In this document: one piece after another, positions 16,733 through 24,315 of the stretch
Position numbering within the stretch: the first letter of the stretch is position 1
Layout: every line of letters begins with the position of its first letter
NCBI RefSeq assembly: GCF_001419765.1
Contig: NZ_LIRK01000348.1
Span: 1-39,347, forward strand
Direction: 5' to 3'
Length of the DNA: 39,347 nucleotides
From: Streptomyces torulosus
GTDB taxonomy: Bacteria > Actinomycetota > Actinomycetes > Streptomycetales > Streptomycetaceae
Position numbers and translations under genes: made by a program
Notes under the pieces: generated by a model
Databases searched by the model: none
What the model was told of the DNA's origin: nothing
The model's input: the letters and a program-made list of their open reading frames with translations, nothing else

Positions 16733-18178
16733 GTGACTGTCAACGAGGACTCGTTCACCCTTTGGAAGCACCGCGAGGAGATCGCGGAGTCGATGATCCC
16801 GATCATCGGGAAGCTGCACCGCGAGCGGGACGTCACGGTCCTGCTGCACAGCCGCTCCTTGGTGAACAAGTCGGTGGTCAGCATCCTGAAGACGCACCGC
16901 TTCGCCCGGCAGATCGCCGGTGTGGAGCTGTCGGTCACCGACACGCTGCCGTTCCTCCAGGCCCTCACCACCCTCGACCTCGGGCCCTCCCAGATCGACA
17001 TCGGCCTGCTCGCCGAGGCCTACCAGGCCGACGACCGGGGCCTGTCGGCCGCCGAGTTCACCGCCGAGGCCGTCGCCGGTGCCACCGGCGCCAACAAGAT
17101 CGAGGGCGCCGAGGGACGCGACGTCGTCCTCTACGGCTTCGGCCGCATCGGCCGCCTCGTCGCCCGCCTGCTCATCGAGAAGGCCGGCTCGGGCAACGGT
17201 CTGCGGCTGCGCGCCATCGTGGTGCGCGGCGGCGGCGAGGCGGACATCGTGAAGCGCGCCTCGCTGCTGCGCCGCGACTCCATCCACGGCCAGTTCCAGG
17301 GCACGATCACCGTCGACGAGGCGAACAGCACGATCGTCGCCAACGGCAACACCATCAAGGTGATCTACGCGAACGACCCGTCCGAGGTGGACTACACCGC
17401 GTACGGCATCAAGAACGCGATCCTCATCGACAACACCGGCAAGTGGCGCGACCGCGAGGGCCTGTCGCAGCACCTGCGTCCCGGCATCGACAAGGTCGTC
17501 CTGACCGCGCCGGGCAAGGGCGACGTCCCGAACATCGTGCACGGCGTCAACCACGACACGATCAAGCCGGACGAGCAGATCCTGTCCTGCGCGTCCTGCA
17601 CCACCAACGCGATCGTGCCACCACTGAAGGCGATGGACGACGAGTTCGGTGTGCTGCGCGGTCACGTGGAGACCGTCCACTCGTTCACCAACGACCAGAA
17701 CCTGCTGGACAACTACCACAAGTCGGACCGTCGCGGTCGCTCCGCGCCGCTCAACATGGTCATCACCGAGACGGGCGCCGCCTCGGCCGTCGCCAAGGCG
17801 CTGCCCGATCTGAAGGCGCCGATCACCGGCAGCTCGATCCGCGTCCCCGTCCCGGACGTGTCGATCGCGATCCTCAGCCTGCGCCTCGGCCGGGAGACCG
17901 ACCGCGAGGAGGTCCTCGAGTACCTCCGGGGCGTCTCGCTGACCTCGCCGCTCAAGCGCCAGATCGACTTCACCAACGCGCCCGACTCGGTCTCCAGCGA
18001 CTTCATCGGCTCCCGCCACGCCTCGATCGTCGACGCGGGCGCCACCAAGGTCGACGGCGACAACGCGATCCTCTACCTCTGGTACGACAACGAGTTCGGC
18101 TACTCCTGCCAGGTCATCCGGGTCGTCCAGCACGTCTCCGGCGTGGAGTACCCCACCTACCCGTCGCCGGCGGTCTGA
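16733..18178 (+). CDS. gap: Glyceraldehyde-3-phosphate dehydrogenase, N-terminally extended type
   Basis: This 481-residue cytoplasmic enzyme oxidises glyceraldehyde 3-phosphate to 1,3-bisphosphoglycerate. Residues 1-125 form an extension absent from ordinary 330-residue GAPDH; it includes REEIAESMIPIIGKLHRERD and LHSRSLVNKSVVSILKTHRF. The Rossmann part starts at VVLYGFGRIGRLVARLL, the active-site Cys289 is in SCASCTTNAIVPP, and the C-terminus has YLWYDNEFGYSCQV. I recognise this long form as the second GAPDH of Streptomyces. GTG 16733 is used, with only a weak GAAAGA upstream. A strong hairpin lies 24 bases after the stop. It is not obviously linked to the nuclease operon in front. Confidence 0.93.
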   Translation: MTVNEDSFTLWKHREEIAESMIPIIGKLHRERDVTVLLHSRSLVNKSVVSILKTHRFARQIAGVELSVTDTLPFLQALTTLDLGPSQIDIGLLAEAYQADDRGLSAAEFTAEAVAGATGANKIEGAEGRDVVLYGFGRIGRLVARLLIEKAGSGNGLRLRAIVVRGGGEADIVKRASLLRRDSIHGQFQGTITVDEANSTIVANGNTIKVIYANDPSEVDYTAYGIKNAILIDNTGKWRDREGLSQHLRPGIDKVVLTAPGKGDVPNIVHGVNHDTIKPDEQILSCASCTTNAIVPPLKAMDDEFGVLRGHVETVHSFTNDQNLLDNYHKSDRRGRSAPLNMVITETGAASAVAKALPDLKAPITGSSIRVPVPDVSIAILSLRLGRETDREEVLEYLRGVSLTSPLKRQIDFTNAPDSVSSDFIGSRHASIVDAGATKVDGDNAILYLWYDNEFGYSCQVIRVVQHVSGVEYPTYPSPAV

Positions 18179-18202
18179 CCGCCCGGGCAGGGATCTCACG
18201 GT

Positions 18203-18241
18203 CACGGGGCCGGGTGGACGACGCGTCCACCCGGCCCCGTG
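18203..18241 (+). terminator. Strong hairpin terminator after gap
   Basis: The arms CACGGGGCCGGGTGGACG (18203-18220) and CGTCCACCCGGCCCCGTG (18224-18241) form a perfect 18-base-pair stem with a 3-base loop, starting 24 bases after the gap stop. There is no U tract, as is usual in Streptomyces. Confidence 0.88.
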
Positions 18242-18260
18242 GTGTGACGGCGCAGGTCCG

Positions 18261-18277
18261 TGGCACTTGCAGTGCCA
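18261..18277. promoter_or_regulatory. Perfect 17-base palindrome, probable operator of the FUSC-like gene
   Basis: TGGCACTTGCAGTGCCA has 7-base arms and a 3-base centre. It sits 26 bases before the preferred start (GTG 18304) and right after the gap terminator, where the promoter of the next gene must lie. The size and symmetry fit a dimeric TetR- or GntR-like repressor. No such regulator is encoded beside it. Confidence 0.55.
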
Positions 18278-18303
18278 TGAATCGGACGAGGCGAGGAACG
18301 GAA

Positions 18304-19440
18304 GTGGTGCGGCGGCACGGCGGGGCCGTCGTGCTGGCGGTGCGGCGCGCCTGGTCGGGGCCGGGCCGCGAGCGGGACCTGATGGCGCAGGCCGGGAAGG
18401 CCGCGCTGGCCGCGATTGTGGCGTGGGCCGTGGCCGGCTGGTGGCTGAGGGCGCCGATGGCGTTCGTCGCGCCCTGGTTCGCGATCGTGCTGGTGGAGTC
18501 GACGGTGTACCGTTCGGTCGCCCACGGTCTGCAGCAGCTGGCCGCGTTCGCGGTCGGCACGGTCGCGGCGACGGCCGGTGCCCTGCTGCTGGACGGCACC
18601 CTGGTGGCGATGGTCCTGGTCCTGCCGGTGGTGCTCCTGCTGGCGCAGTGGCAGCGGCTGGGCGCCCAGGGCATCTACGCCGCGACCGGCGCCCTGTTCG
18701 TGCTCACCGGCGGCCAGGTCACCGTGGCCGCCGCCGGGGCGCGGCTCGCGGAGGCGGTGTTCGGGGCCTTGGTCGGCATCGCGGTCAACGCCCTGATCCG
18801 TCCCCCGCTGTATCTGCGCGACACCCGCGCCGCCCTCTCCGAGGCCGCCCGGGAGGCACAGGCCATCCTGGAGGCGGTGGCCGACGGGCTCACCGACAGC
18901 GCGGGCGATCCGGATCCGCACGCCGCCGGGGAGTGGCACGAACGCGCCCTGCGCCTGTCCCGCCTCGTCGACCAGGCCCGGTCGGCGATCGGCTGGAGCC
19001 GGGAGAGCATGCGGGTCAACCCGCGCGGCCGCCGCACCCGGGCTCTCGCGCCGCCCGGCCGGGCCTACGACGACGCCCTCACGGTGCTCGACCATGTCGC
19101 CGTGCACACGGCGGGCGTGACCCGCACCGTGCTGGAGACCGCCGGCCACGGCTCCCGGCCGGCCGGGCCCGTGCCGGAGATCACCGGCCCGTACGCGGAG
19201 TTCCTGCGGCACACCGCCCGCGCCGTCGGCCTGTACAGCCGGGTCCGGTTCTCCGCGGCCGGCGCCGACCGTGACGCCGACCGCGCGCTGCGGGAGACCG
19301 TCGAGGAGCTGTCCCGCGCTCTCGACGACCTGCACCGCCGGCTGCCCGACGCCGTGCGCGACGACCCGGACGCCCTCAGCACCCACGGCACCCTGCTGGC
19401 GCAGGCCCGTCGGCTGGCCGATCAGCTCGTCCAGGGGTGA
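18304..19440 (+). CDS. FUSC / aromatic acid exporter-like membrane protein
   Basis: This 378-residue protein has an N-terminal half with about six membrane segments (such as AALAAIVAWAVAGWWL, AFVAPWFAIVLVEST, LVAMVLVLPVVLLLAQW, IYAATGALFVLTGGQV) and a cytoplasmic helical C-terminal half (residues ~180-378) with heptad-like DRALRETVEELSRALDDLHR. This is the layout of FUSC-type and ArAE exporters, which extrude aromatic acids or similar small molecules. GTG 18304 is chosen because GAGGAA lies five bases upstream; ATG 18277 has no ribosome site and overlaps the palindrome. The substrate is unknown. It converges on the SpoIIE phosphatase gene with only 15 bases between. Confidence 0.75.
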   Translation: MVRRHGGAVVLAVRRAWSGPGRERDLMAQAGKAALAAIVAWAVAGWWLRAPMAFVAPWFAIVLVESTVYRSVAHGLQQLAAFAVGTVAATAGALLLDGTLVAMVLVLPVVLLLAQWQRLGAQGIYAATGALFVLTGGQVTVAAAGARLAEAVFGALVGIAVNALIRPPLYLRDTRAALSEAAREAQAILEAVADGLTDSAGDPDPHAAGEWHERALRLSRLVDQARSAIGWSRESMRVNPRGRRTRALAPPGRAYDDALTVLDHVAVHTAGVTRTVLETAGHGSRPAGPVPEITGPYAEFLRHTARAVGLYSRVRFSAAGADRDADRALRETVEELSRALDDLHRRLPDAVRDDPDALSTHGTLLAQARRLADQLVQG

Positions 19441-19455
19441 TCCGGCGCCGGCCGG

Positions 19456-20730
19456 TCACAGGTCGATGATCACGAGGGCGGTGTCGTCGGTGGCGCCGCT
19501 CAGGGGCAGCAGATCGAGCAGGAGGGCGTCGGCGAGGTCCTCCGCGCCGGCCCGGCGATGGCGGGTGAGGGCGTCGGCGAGGCGGGCCAGACCGGTGTCG
19601 ATGTCCTCGACGCGGCGCTCGATCAGCCCGTCCGTGTACAGGACGAGGGTGTCGCCCTCGGTGAAGTCGACGGTGGCCTGCGGGCGGGCGACGCGGTCGG
19701 GGCGGGCGCCCAGCGGCGGGTCGGTCGCCCGGTCGAGGAAGGTGACCGAGCCGTCCGCGCACAGCAGCGCGGGCGGCAGATGGCCCGCGCTGCTGTACAT
19801 GATGGTGTGGTCGCTCCAGTCGATGCAGGTCTGGACGACGGTGGTGTTCTCGGCGCCCTCGACGGAGGCGGCGTACAGGCCGAGGGCGTCCAGCGCCTGG
19901 GCGGGGCCGTCCGCGACGAGGGACGCGGCGCTGAGCGCGCTGCGCAGCTGGCCCATGGCGCAGGCGGCGGCGAGCCCGTGCCCGACGACATCGCCCACGG
20001 CGACCCCGATCCGGTCCTCGCCGGGCATGTCGACGAGGTCGTACCAGTCGCCGCACACGTTCAGCGCGCCGGTGGCGGGCCGGTAGCGCACCGCCGCGCG
20101 GTGGTGGCGGACGGGGCTGGGCGCGGGCAGCATCGCCCTCTGCAGGGCGAGGGCGACCTCGCGTTCACGGTCGTGCGCCCGGCGGAGGCGTTCGTTGACC
20201 TCCTGCAGTTCACGGGCGCGGGTGTACAGCTCGGCCTCCAGGACCTGGGCCCGGTCGCCCAGCGGTCGGGAACGGGCCCGGATCAGCTCGGTGACCTCCT
20301 CCACCTTGTGGATCAGCAGCACCACGGTGCCGTCCGGGCCGAGGAGGGGCGCGTTCACCGGGCTCCAGTAGCGCTCCTCCCACTCGCCGGGCCGCTCCGC
20401 CGACTCCACGTCGTAGCGCTGCAGCGCCATCGCGTCCCGTTCGCCGCTCTCGACCACCCGGGTCAGGGACGCCGCCAGGTTCCGCATCCCGGTGGCGCCC
20501 GAGTCGCCGGGGTTGTCGGGGAACACGTCGAACAGGTACCGGCCCACCACCTGTTCCCTGGTGCGGCCGGACTGCCGCAGGAACTCGTCGTTCGCGTCCG
20601 CGTAGATCAGGTCGGGCGTCAGCAGTGCCACCATGCCGGGCAGCGCCTGGAACACCGCCGCGTAGTCCGTCTCCGTCTCCGCCATGGTGCGCCGCCTCAG
20701 CGTCTGTGCCTGTTCTGCGATCTCCACCAT
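19456..20730 (-). CDS. PAS domain - PP2C (SpoIIE-type) serine phosphatase
   Basis: This 424-residue cytoplasmic signalling protein has a PAS domain at ~20-150 (YAAVFQALPGMVALLTPDLI, then FLRQSGRTREQVVGRYLFDV), a coiled-coil linker (LEAELYTRARELQEVNERLR), and a SpoIIE phosphatase domain at ~205-424. The metal-binding motifs are present: VCGDWYDLV, VAVGDVVGHG, LVLYTDGLIE and TDDTALVII. Such enzymes usually dephosphorylate anti-anti-sigma factors in stress or developmental control. The ATG at 20730 has GGGA six bases upstream; an internal ATG at 20685 (MAETETDY) with GAGG before it is also possible. It follows the polysaccharide operon on the same strand after 105 bases but is probably an independent gene. 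Confidence 0.92.
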   Translation of the reverse strand: MVEIAEQAQTLRRRTMAETETDYAAVFQALPGMVALLTPDLIYADANDEFLRQSGRTREQVVGRYLFDVFPDNPGDSGATGMRNLAASLTRVVESGERDAMALQRYDVESAERPGEWEERYWSPVNAPLLGPDGTVVLLIHKVEEVTELIRARSRPLGDRAQVLEAELYTRARELQEVNERLRRAHDREREVALALQRAMLPAPSPVRHHRAAVRYRPATGALNVCGDWYDLVDMPGEDRIGVAVGDVVGHGLAAACAMGQLRSALSAASLVADGPAQALDALGLYAASVEGAENTTVVQTCIDWSDHTIMYSSAGHLPPALLCADGSVTFLDRATDPPLGARPDRVARPQATVDFTEGDTLVLYTDGLIERRVEDIDTGLARLADALTRHRRAGAEDLADALLLDLLPLSGATDDTALVIIDL

Positions 20731-20835
20731 AGGATCCCGCAGCCGGGACGGCGCGTCTCCGGCATCGAGAAAAACCGCAGGTCACGCAGTGTGGCCGGAG
20801 GGGGGCGCGGAGCGACCGGGCAGGGGCGCGGGCGC

Positions 20836-21663
20836 TCAGCAGGGCTTGCGCCATGCGTCCAGCTCCAGTCGTTTCACCATCGAGGACAGCCGCAGCCGTC
20901 GGGACTCCGCGCAGAAGCTGCTCCTCGGTTCGGTGTACTCGACATGGAACACGGCCTTCCCGGCGGCGATGAACGGGCTGAGGTCGGCGCATTCGTCGTA
21001 CTGGGCGCACTCCTCGTTGACCGCGAAGTCGAAGTCGGCGAGGAGCTGGGGGATCTGCGGGAGGTCGTTCTTCAGGCCCACCGACAGGCCGCGCTCGTGG
21101 GCGATGTCGGCGATCATGCGGTTGTAGGCGAGCTGGTCGCGGGCGGTGAGCGGGAAGCCGGTGTCGCTGCCGTAGCCCTCGACCAGGTCGGGTTCGACCG
21201 CGTCGAAGCCTTTGTCCCGGCACATGTCGAAGCGGCGTTCCATGAGCGGCCGCAGGACGTCCAGGCGTCGGATGTCCAGCCAGCGTTCGCCGGCCCAGCC
21301 GTTGGGCTCTCCGAGCACCGAGCGGGGGAAGGCGTCCTTGTCGGGCCGGAAGTTCTCCCAGGCGCCCACGTTGACGTAGCAGATGACCTTGCGGCCGTCG
21401 CGGTGCAGCCGGGCCACGTCCGCCGCGGAGTTCTCGAAGCCGTCGATGTCGTAGACCGGCACGTCCGCCGAGGGGTCGACCTTCCCGTCCAGCTGCCACT
21501 GCCAGGCCAGCCCCGGCCGGGGCCGCCACCGTTCCCCGGCCGGGCCGGGGGTCGGCGTGCCGCGCCCCTCGGCCGGGCGGTCCGGGGTGCCGGTGCAGCC
21601 CGCGAGCGCCGACGCCACCAGGGTGGCCAGCAGGGTCGTGTACGCCAGTGCCGTCCGCCTCAT
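20836..21663 (-). CDS. GH114 family lipoprotein (endo-alpha-1,4-polygalactosaminidase-like, Ega3-like)
   Basis: This 275-residue lipoprotein has a signal peptide ending in the lipobox LAGC with Cys23, so it is anchored outside the membrane. The GH114 pattern is clear: WQWQLDGKVD, VPVYDIDGFENSAADVARLH, KVICYVNVGAWENFRPDK, WLDIRRLDVLRPLMERRFDM, then GFDAVEPDLVEGYGSDTGFP and GLSVGLKNDLPQIPQL. GH114 enzymes hydrolyse alpha-1,4-linked galactosamine polymers, including deacetylated fungal galactosaminogalactan. It is the last gene of the operon and its ATG overlaps the previous stop (ATGA). It probably trims or releases the polymer made by the PelF-like enzyme. Bacterial members are mostly uncharacterised, so substrate is inferred. 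Confidence 0.85.
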   Translation of the reverse strand: MRRTALAYTTLLATLVASALAGCTGTPDRPAEGRGTPTPGPAGERWRPRPGLAWQWQLDGKVDPSADVPVYDIDGFENSAADVARLHRDGRKVICYVNVGAWENFRPDKDAFPRSVLGEPNGWAGERWLDIRRLDVLRPLMERRFDMCRDKGFDAVEPDLVEGYGSDTGFPLTARDQLAYNRMIADIAHERGLSVGLKNDLPQIPQLLADFDFAVNEECAQYDECADLSPFIAAGKAVFHVEYTEPRSSFCAESRRLRLSSMVKRLELDAWRKPC

Positions 21664-22325
21664 CGTTCGGCGCTTCCGGTCAGCGCGGGCGTCAGCCGGG
21701 CCCACGGGTTGGGTGGTTCGCCGGTGACGGGGCCGCAGACGCCCGCGCCCCGCTCGTGCGCGGTGCGCACGGCGAGCGGCACGAGCGCCTCGGGCACCCC
21801 GTAGACGAGGTGGCACAGCCGTTCGGGCGGGTGGCGGGCGGTCCACGCCGGTCTGCTGAACGACGACACGTACGTCGACCAGTGGCCCTCGAAGGTGACG
21901 GTCAGGTCGGCGAGGCGGGCATAGCCGGAGGCCGGGTGCACGCCGGGGTTCAGGACGACCGTCTCCGCGCCGAGCCGGCGCAGCGCGCGGACCAGTCGCC
22001 GGCAGGCGGGCAGGCCGTCCGGGGTGGCCGTCACCTGGTCGAGGAAGCAGCCGTCGGCCGCGTACCACTCCCGGTGACGGCGTAGATCGTCGGCGATCTC
22101 GGCGCGGTCACGCATCCCGTAGTCGGTGTCGACGTAGCCGAGGAGCCGGGCCCCGGCCCCGCGGAGCGCGGCGGCTGCCGCGCCGAACGCGGGGTCGGGG
22201 TGCTCGCCCGGCCCGTTCGCCGGGTTGAGGACGACCGCGTAGGTGCGGGCCGCGGCCGTGATCAGCCGGTGCCAGGCCCCCGGGTCCTCGGCCGGGTGGA
22301 CGTAGAGGGGCACGAGCAGGCTCAC
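21660..22325 (-). CDS. Spherulin-4 / Sph3-like (GH135) family protein
   Basis: This 221-residue predicted barrel protein belongs to the spherulin-4 family, whose fungal member Sph3 is an endo-hydrolase of N-acetylgalactosamine-containing galactosaminogalactan. Visible motifs are LLVPLYVHPAEDPGAW, VVLNPANGPGEHPDPAF, LLGYVDTDYGMRD, WYAADGCFLDQVT and LTVTFEGHWSTYV. The usual Asp-Glu pair of this family is Asp96-Gln97 here, while Glu146 is kept. GTG 22325 is chosen: GGGAAGG lies about 6 bases upstream and it overlaps the epimerase stop (GTGA). No signal peptide is seen from this start, so a cytoplasmic location is possible, unlike Sph3. Its 3' end overlaps the GH114 start. Confidence 0.85.
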   Translation of the reverse strand: MSLLVPLYVHPAEDPGAWHRLITAAARTYAVVLNPANGPGEHPDPAFGAAAAALRGAGARLLGYVDTDYGMRDRAEIADDLRRHREWYAADGCFLDQVTATPDGLPACRRLVRALRRLGAETVVLNPGVHPASGYARLADLTVTFEGHWSTYVSSFSRPAWTARHPPERLCHLVYGVPEALVPLAVRTAHERGAGVCGPVTGEPPNPWARLTPALTGSAER

Positions 22326-23524
22326 CGCCGGCCTTCCCAGAGCGCGGTCAGGGCGTCGTCGAGGGAGTGCTCCGGCCACCAGCCGAGCGCCTCCTCGGCG
22401 GCGGAGATGTCCGAACACTGCCACGACACGTCAGCCGACCGAACGGACCCGCCCCCGGCCCCCGCCCCGACGCCGCCCACTCCCGTCGGGCCGATGTGAC
22501 CGGCCGGGCCGGGTGAGTACGCCGGACCGGCGAGGCCCGCCGAGAGGCCCGAGTCCGCGGGGCCCGCGAGCCCGGCCGAACCGGACGATGCCGCCGGACC
22601 CGCCTGGTCCATCGGGCCCGGCGAATCCGCCGGGCCGATGTGCCCCGCCCAGCCGTGCGCCCCGGCCCCGGGTGCCGCATCCCCCGGGCGAGGAGCCCCG
22701 TCCGTGCCTCCTGGGCCGGGTGCCCCGGTGGGTCCGGCCACCCATGTGGTACCAGCCGGGCCGCCCGGCCCCGGCGGGTTCTCCTCGATGCGGCCACGGA
22801 AGCCGGCCTTGGCGGCCAGGAGGTGTACCAGGTCACGTACCAGGACTGCCTGGCCGCCGCCGATGTTGAGGATCGGGGGCAGGGGGCCCGGTGCCGTGGC
22901 CGCGAGGACGGTGGCCCGGGCGACGTCGCGGACGTCGACGAAGTCGCGGTACGCGGAGAGGTCGCCCAGGCGCAGCACCCCGTCCCGGTCGGTCGTGCGC
23001 AGCAGGCGGGTGATCCGGCCGGGCAGTCCGCTCGCCGGTGCCCCCGGCCCGACGGGGTTGCCGACGCGCAGGACGACCGCGTCCAGGCCGGCGCCGGTGA
23101 CCGCGACCGTGCCGGCCAGCTTGGTGGCGCCGTACGGGGCGGCCGGGCGGGTGGGCGCCGACTCGGTCACCCGGGTGCCGGGCGCGCCGGGCCCGTACTC
23201 GGCGGCCGAGCCCAGGTGCACGAGGCGGGCGCCGGGCGCCGCCTCGCGCAGGGCGGCGCACAGGACCGCCGGGCCGCGGGCGTTGACCTCCGCGAGGGTC
23301 ACGGCGTCGCCGCCGGTGGCGCCCGCGCAGTTGACCACGGTGTCCGGCGCGGCGGCCGCCAGGGCCTTCGCCAGCTGTCCGGGTCGGACGGTGGCGAGGT
23401 CCACGGGGAACTCGGCGGCCGGCGAGCGCCCGCCGCCGAGGACCCGCGCGCCGGGCAGGGTGCGCAGCCGTGCGGCGACATGGCCGCCCAGATAGCCGGT
23501 GGAGCCCAGGACGAGAATGCGCAT
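22322..23524 (-). CDS. NAD-dependent epimerase/dehydratase with a collagen-like insert
   Basis: This 400-residue protein is an extended short-chain dehydrogenase of the nucleotide-sugar class. It has the NAD-binding GSTGYLGGH near the start, Tyr131-x3-Lys135 in PYGATK, VVLRVGNPVGPG, YRDFVDVRDVARA, and the closing AAEEALGWWPEHSLDDAL. Residues 251-360 are a low-complexity Gly/Pro/Ala segment placed in the C-terminal substrate domain; without it the protein would have the usual ~290-residue length. It overlaps the spherulin-4 gene by four bases and follows the nucleotidyltransferase after 7 bases. Likely role: making or epimerising the activated sugar for the exopolysaccharide. The exact substrate cannot be read. 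Confidence 0.85.
   Translation of the reverse strand: MRILVLGSTGYLGGHVAARLRTLPGARVLGGGRSPAAEFPVDLATVRPGQLAKALAAAAPDTVVNCAGATGGDAVTLAEVNARGPAVLCAALREAAPGARLVHLGSAAEYGPGAPGTRVTESAPTRPAAPYGATKLAGTVAVTGAGLDAVVLRVGNPVGPGAPASGLPGRITRLLRTTDRDGVLRLGDLSAYRDFVDVRDVARATVLAATAPGPLPPILNIGGGQAVLVRDLVHLLAAKAGFRGRIEENPPGPGGPAGTTWVAGPTGAPGPGGTDGAPRPGDAAPGAGAHGWAGHIGPADSPGPMDQAGPAASSGSAGLAGPADSGLSAGLAGPAYSPGPAGHIGPTGVGGVGAGAGGGSVRSADVSWQCSDISAAEEALGWWPEHSLDDALTALWEGRR
22445..22774. repeat. Collagen-like Gly/Pro/Ala low-complexity coding repeat
   Basis: On the minus strand this stretch codes for ~110 residues rich in Gly, Pro and Ala. It repeats short units such as AGHIGP (twice), GLAGPA (twice) and GP-containing triplets. 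The DNA is a matching array of imperfect CCGGC/GGCCC-rich repeats. It interrupts the substrate domain of the epimerase. Confidence 0.75.
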
Positions 23525-23531
23525 GCGGTGC

Positions 23532-24245
23532 TCAGGCTCCCTTGAGCAGAAGCGATTTACGGGTGGTGAACTCGGCGTTGGCCCGGTCGTAGTCGTCGGG
23601 GCGCCCTATGTCCAGCCAGTACCCGTCGAACTCGTAGGCGTGCGGCTGGTTCCGGGCCCTGATCAGGTCGAGGACCAGCTCGTCGAAGCCGAGGGGCAGT
23701 CCGGGCGTGTAGCCCTCCAGCGTCGAACGCGACACACCGTAGACGCCCATGGAGACCCGGTAGTCCATGCTCGGCTTCTCGGTGAACGCCACGACCTTGC
23801 TGTCGTCGGTGGTGAGCACCCCGAAGTCGATGTGCACCTTGCGGGCGTACGTGGCGATGGTGAGCGGCGCGCCGGACTCGCGGTGCCGGCGCAGGACGTC
23901 GGCGTAGTCGAGGTCGGTGAGGATGTCGCCGTTCATCACGAGGAACTCCGCGGGGAGCCGGTCGCGCAGGTTGAGCAGCGGGCCCATGGTGCCGAGGGGG
24001 CTCTCCTCGGTGGCGTAGCCGACGGTCAGGCCCCACTGGGAGCCGTCGCCGACGTAGGCGCGGATGATCTCGCCCAGGTGGCCGATGGCGATGGTGCAGT
24101 GGGTGAATCCGGCGGTGGAGAGCTGGCGCAGCACGATCTCCAGGATCGCGTGCTGGTCGCCGATGGGGACGAGCGGCTTCGGCAGTGCGGTCGTGTAGGG
24201 CCGCAGCCGTACGCCCTTGCCTCCCGCCAGGATCACTGCGTGCAT
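23532..24245 (-). CDS. Sugar-1-phosphate nucleotidyltransferase
   Basis: This 237-residue enzyme activates a sugar 1-phosphate with a nucleoside triphosphate. The N-terminal signature VILAGGKGVRLRPYTTALPK with PLVPIGDQ is complete; MNGDILTDLDY carries the metal-binding Asp, followed by VVAFTEKPSMDYRVSMGVY and FDGYWLDIGRPDDYDRA. It lacks the C-terminal left-handed helix of bifunctional GlmU-type enzymes. AAGGAGGAG lies just before the ATG at 24245, the strongest ribosome site of the operon. Its product sugar nucleotide probably feeds the dehydratase and epimerase on either side. The base (UDP, dTDP or GDP) cannot be decided. Confidence 0.9.
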   Translation of the reverse strand: MHAVILAGGKGVRLRPYTTALPKPLVPIGDQHAILEIVLRQLSTAGFTHCTIAIGHLGEIIRAYVGDGSQWGLTVGYATEESPLGTMGPLLNLRDRLPAEFLVMNGDILTDLDYADVLRRHRESGAPLTIATYARKVHIDFGVLTTDDSKVVAFTEKPSMDYRVSMGVYGVSRSTLEGYTPGLPLGFDELVLDLIRARNQPHAYEFDGYWLDIGRPDDYDRANAEFTTRKSLLLKGA

Positions 24246-24273
24246 GGTGCTCCTCCTTCAAGGACTTCGTGGA

Positions 24274-24298
24274 CCGCGCGGCCTCGCCGGCCGTGCGG
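24274..24298 (-). terminator. Hairpin between the dehydratase and nucleotidyltransferase genes
   Basis: CCGCGCGGCC (24274-24283) pairs with GGCCGTGCGG (24289-24298) through ten base pairs with one G-T wobble and a 5-base loop. It lies in the 70-base gap inside the operon, so it could attenuate transcription or stabilise an upstream message rather than end it. Confidence 0.4.
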
Positions 24299-24315
24299 GT
24301 CGTGCCGGACGGGAG

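Noticed and set aside
13492..17001. A 1169-codon open frame on the minus strand opposite the protease-nuclease operon
   Set aside because: It mirrors four well-supported plus-strand genes, has no domain I recognise and is Arg/Gly/Val-rich, as expected of a shadow frame in very GC-rich DNA.
18277..18303. ATG 18277 as start of the FUSC-like protein
   Set aside because: No ribosome binding site and it overlaps the palindrome at 18261-18277; GTG 18304 has GAGGAA at the right distance.
16762..19440. A single 892-codon plus-strand frame running through gap into the FUSC-like gene
   Set aside because: The first part is an out-of-frame reading of gap and the frame crosses the 18-base-pair terminator at 18203-18241; only the part from 18304 is credible.
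19442..19451. Palindrome CCGGCGCCGG between the convergent FUSC-like and phosphatase genes
   Set aside because: A self-complementary 10-mer without a loop cannot form a useful hairpin and is expected by chance in such GC-rich DNA.
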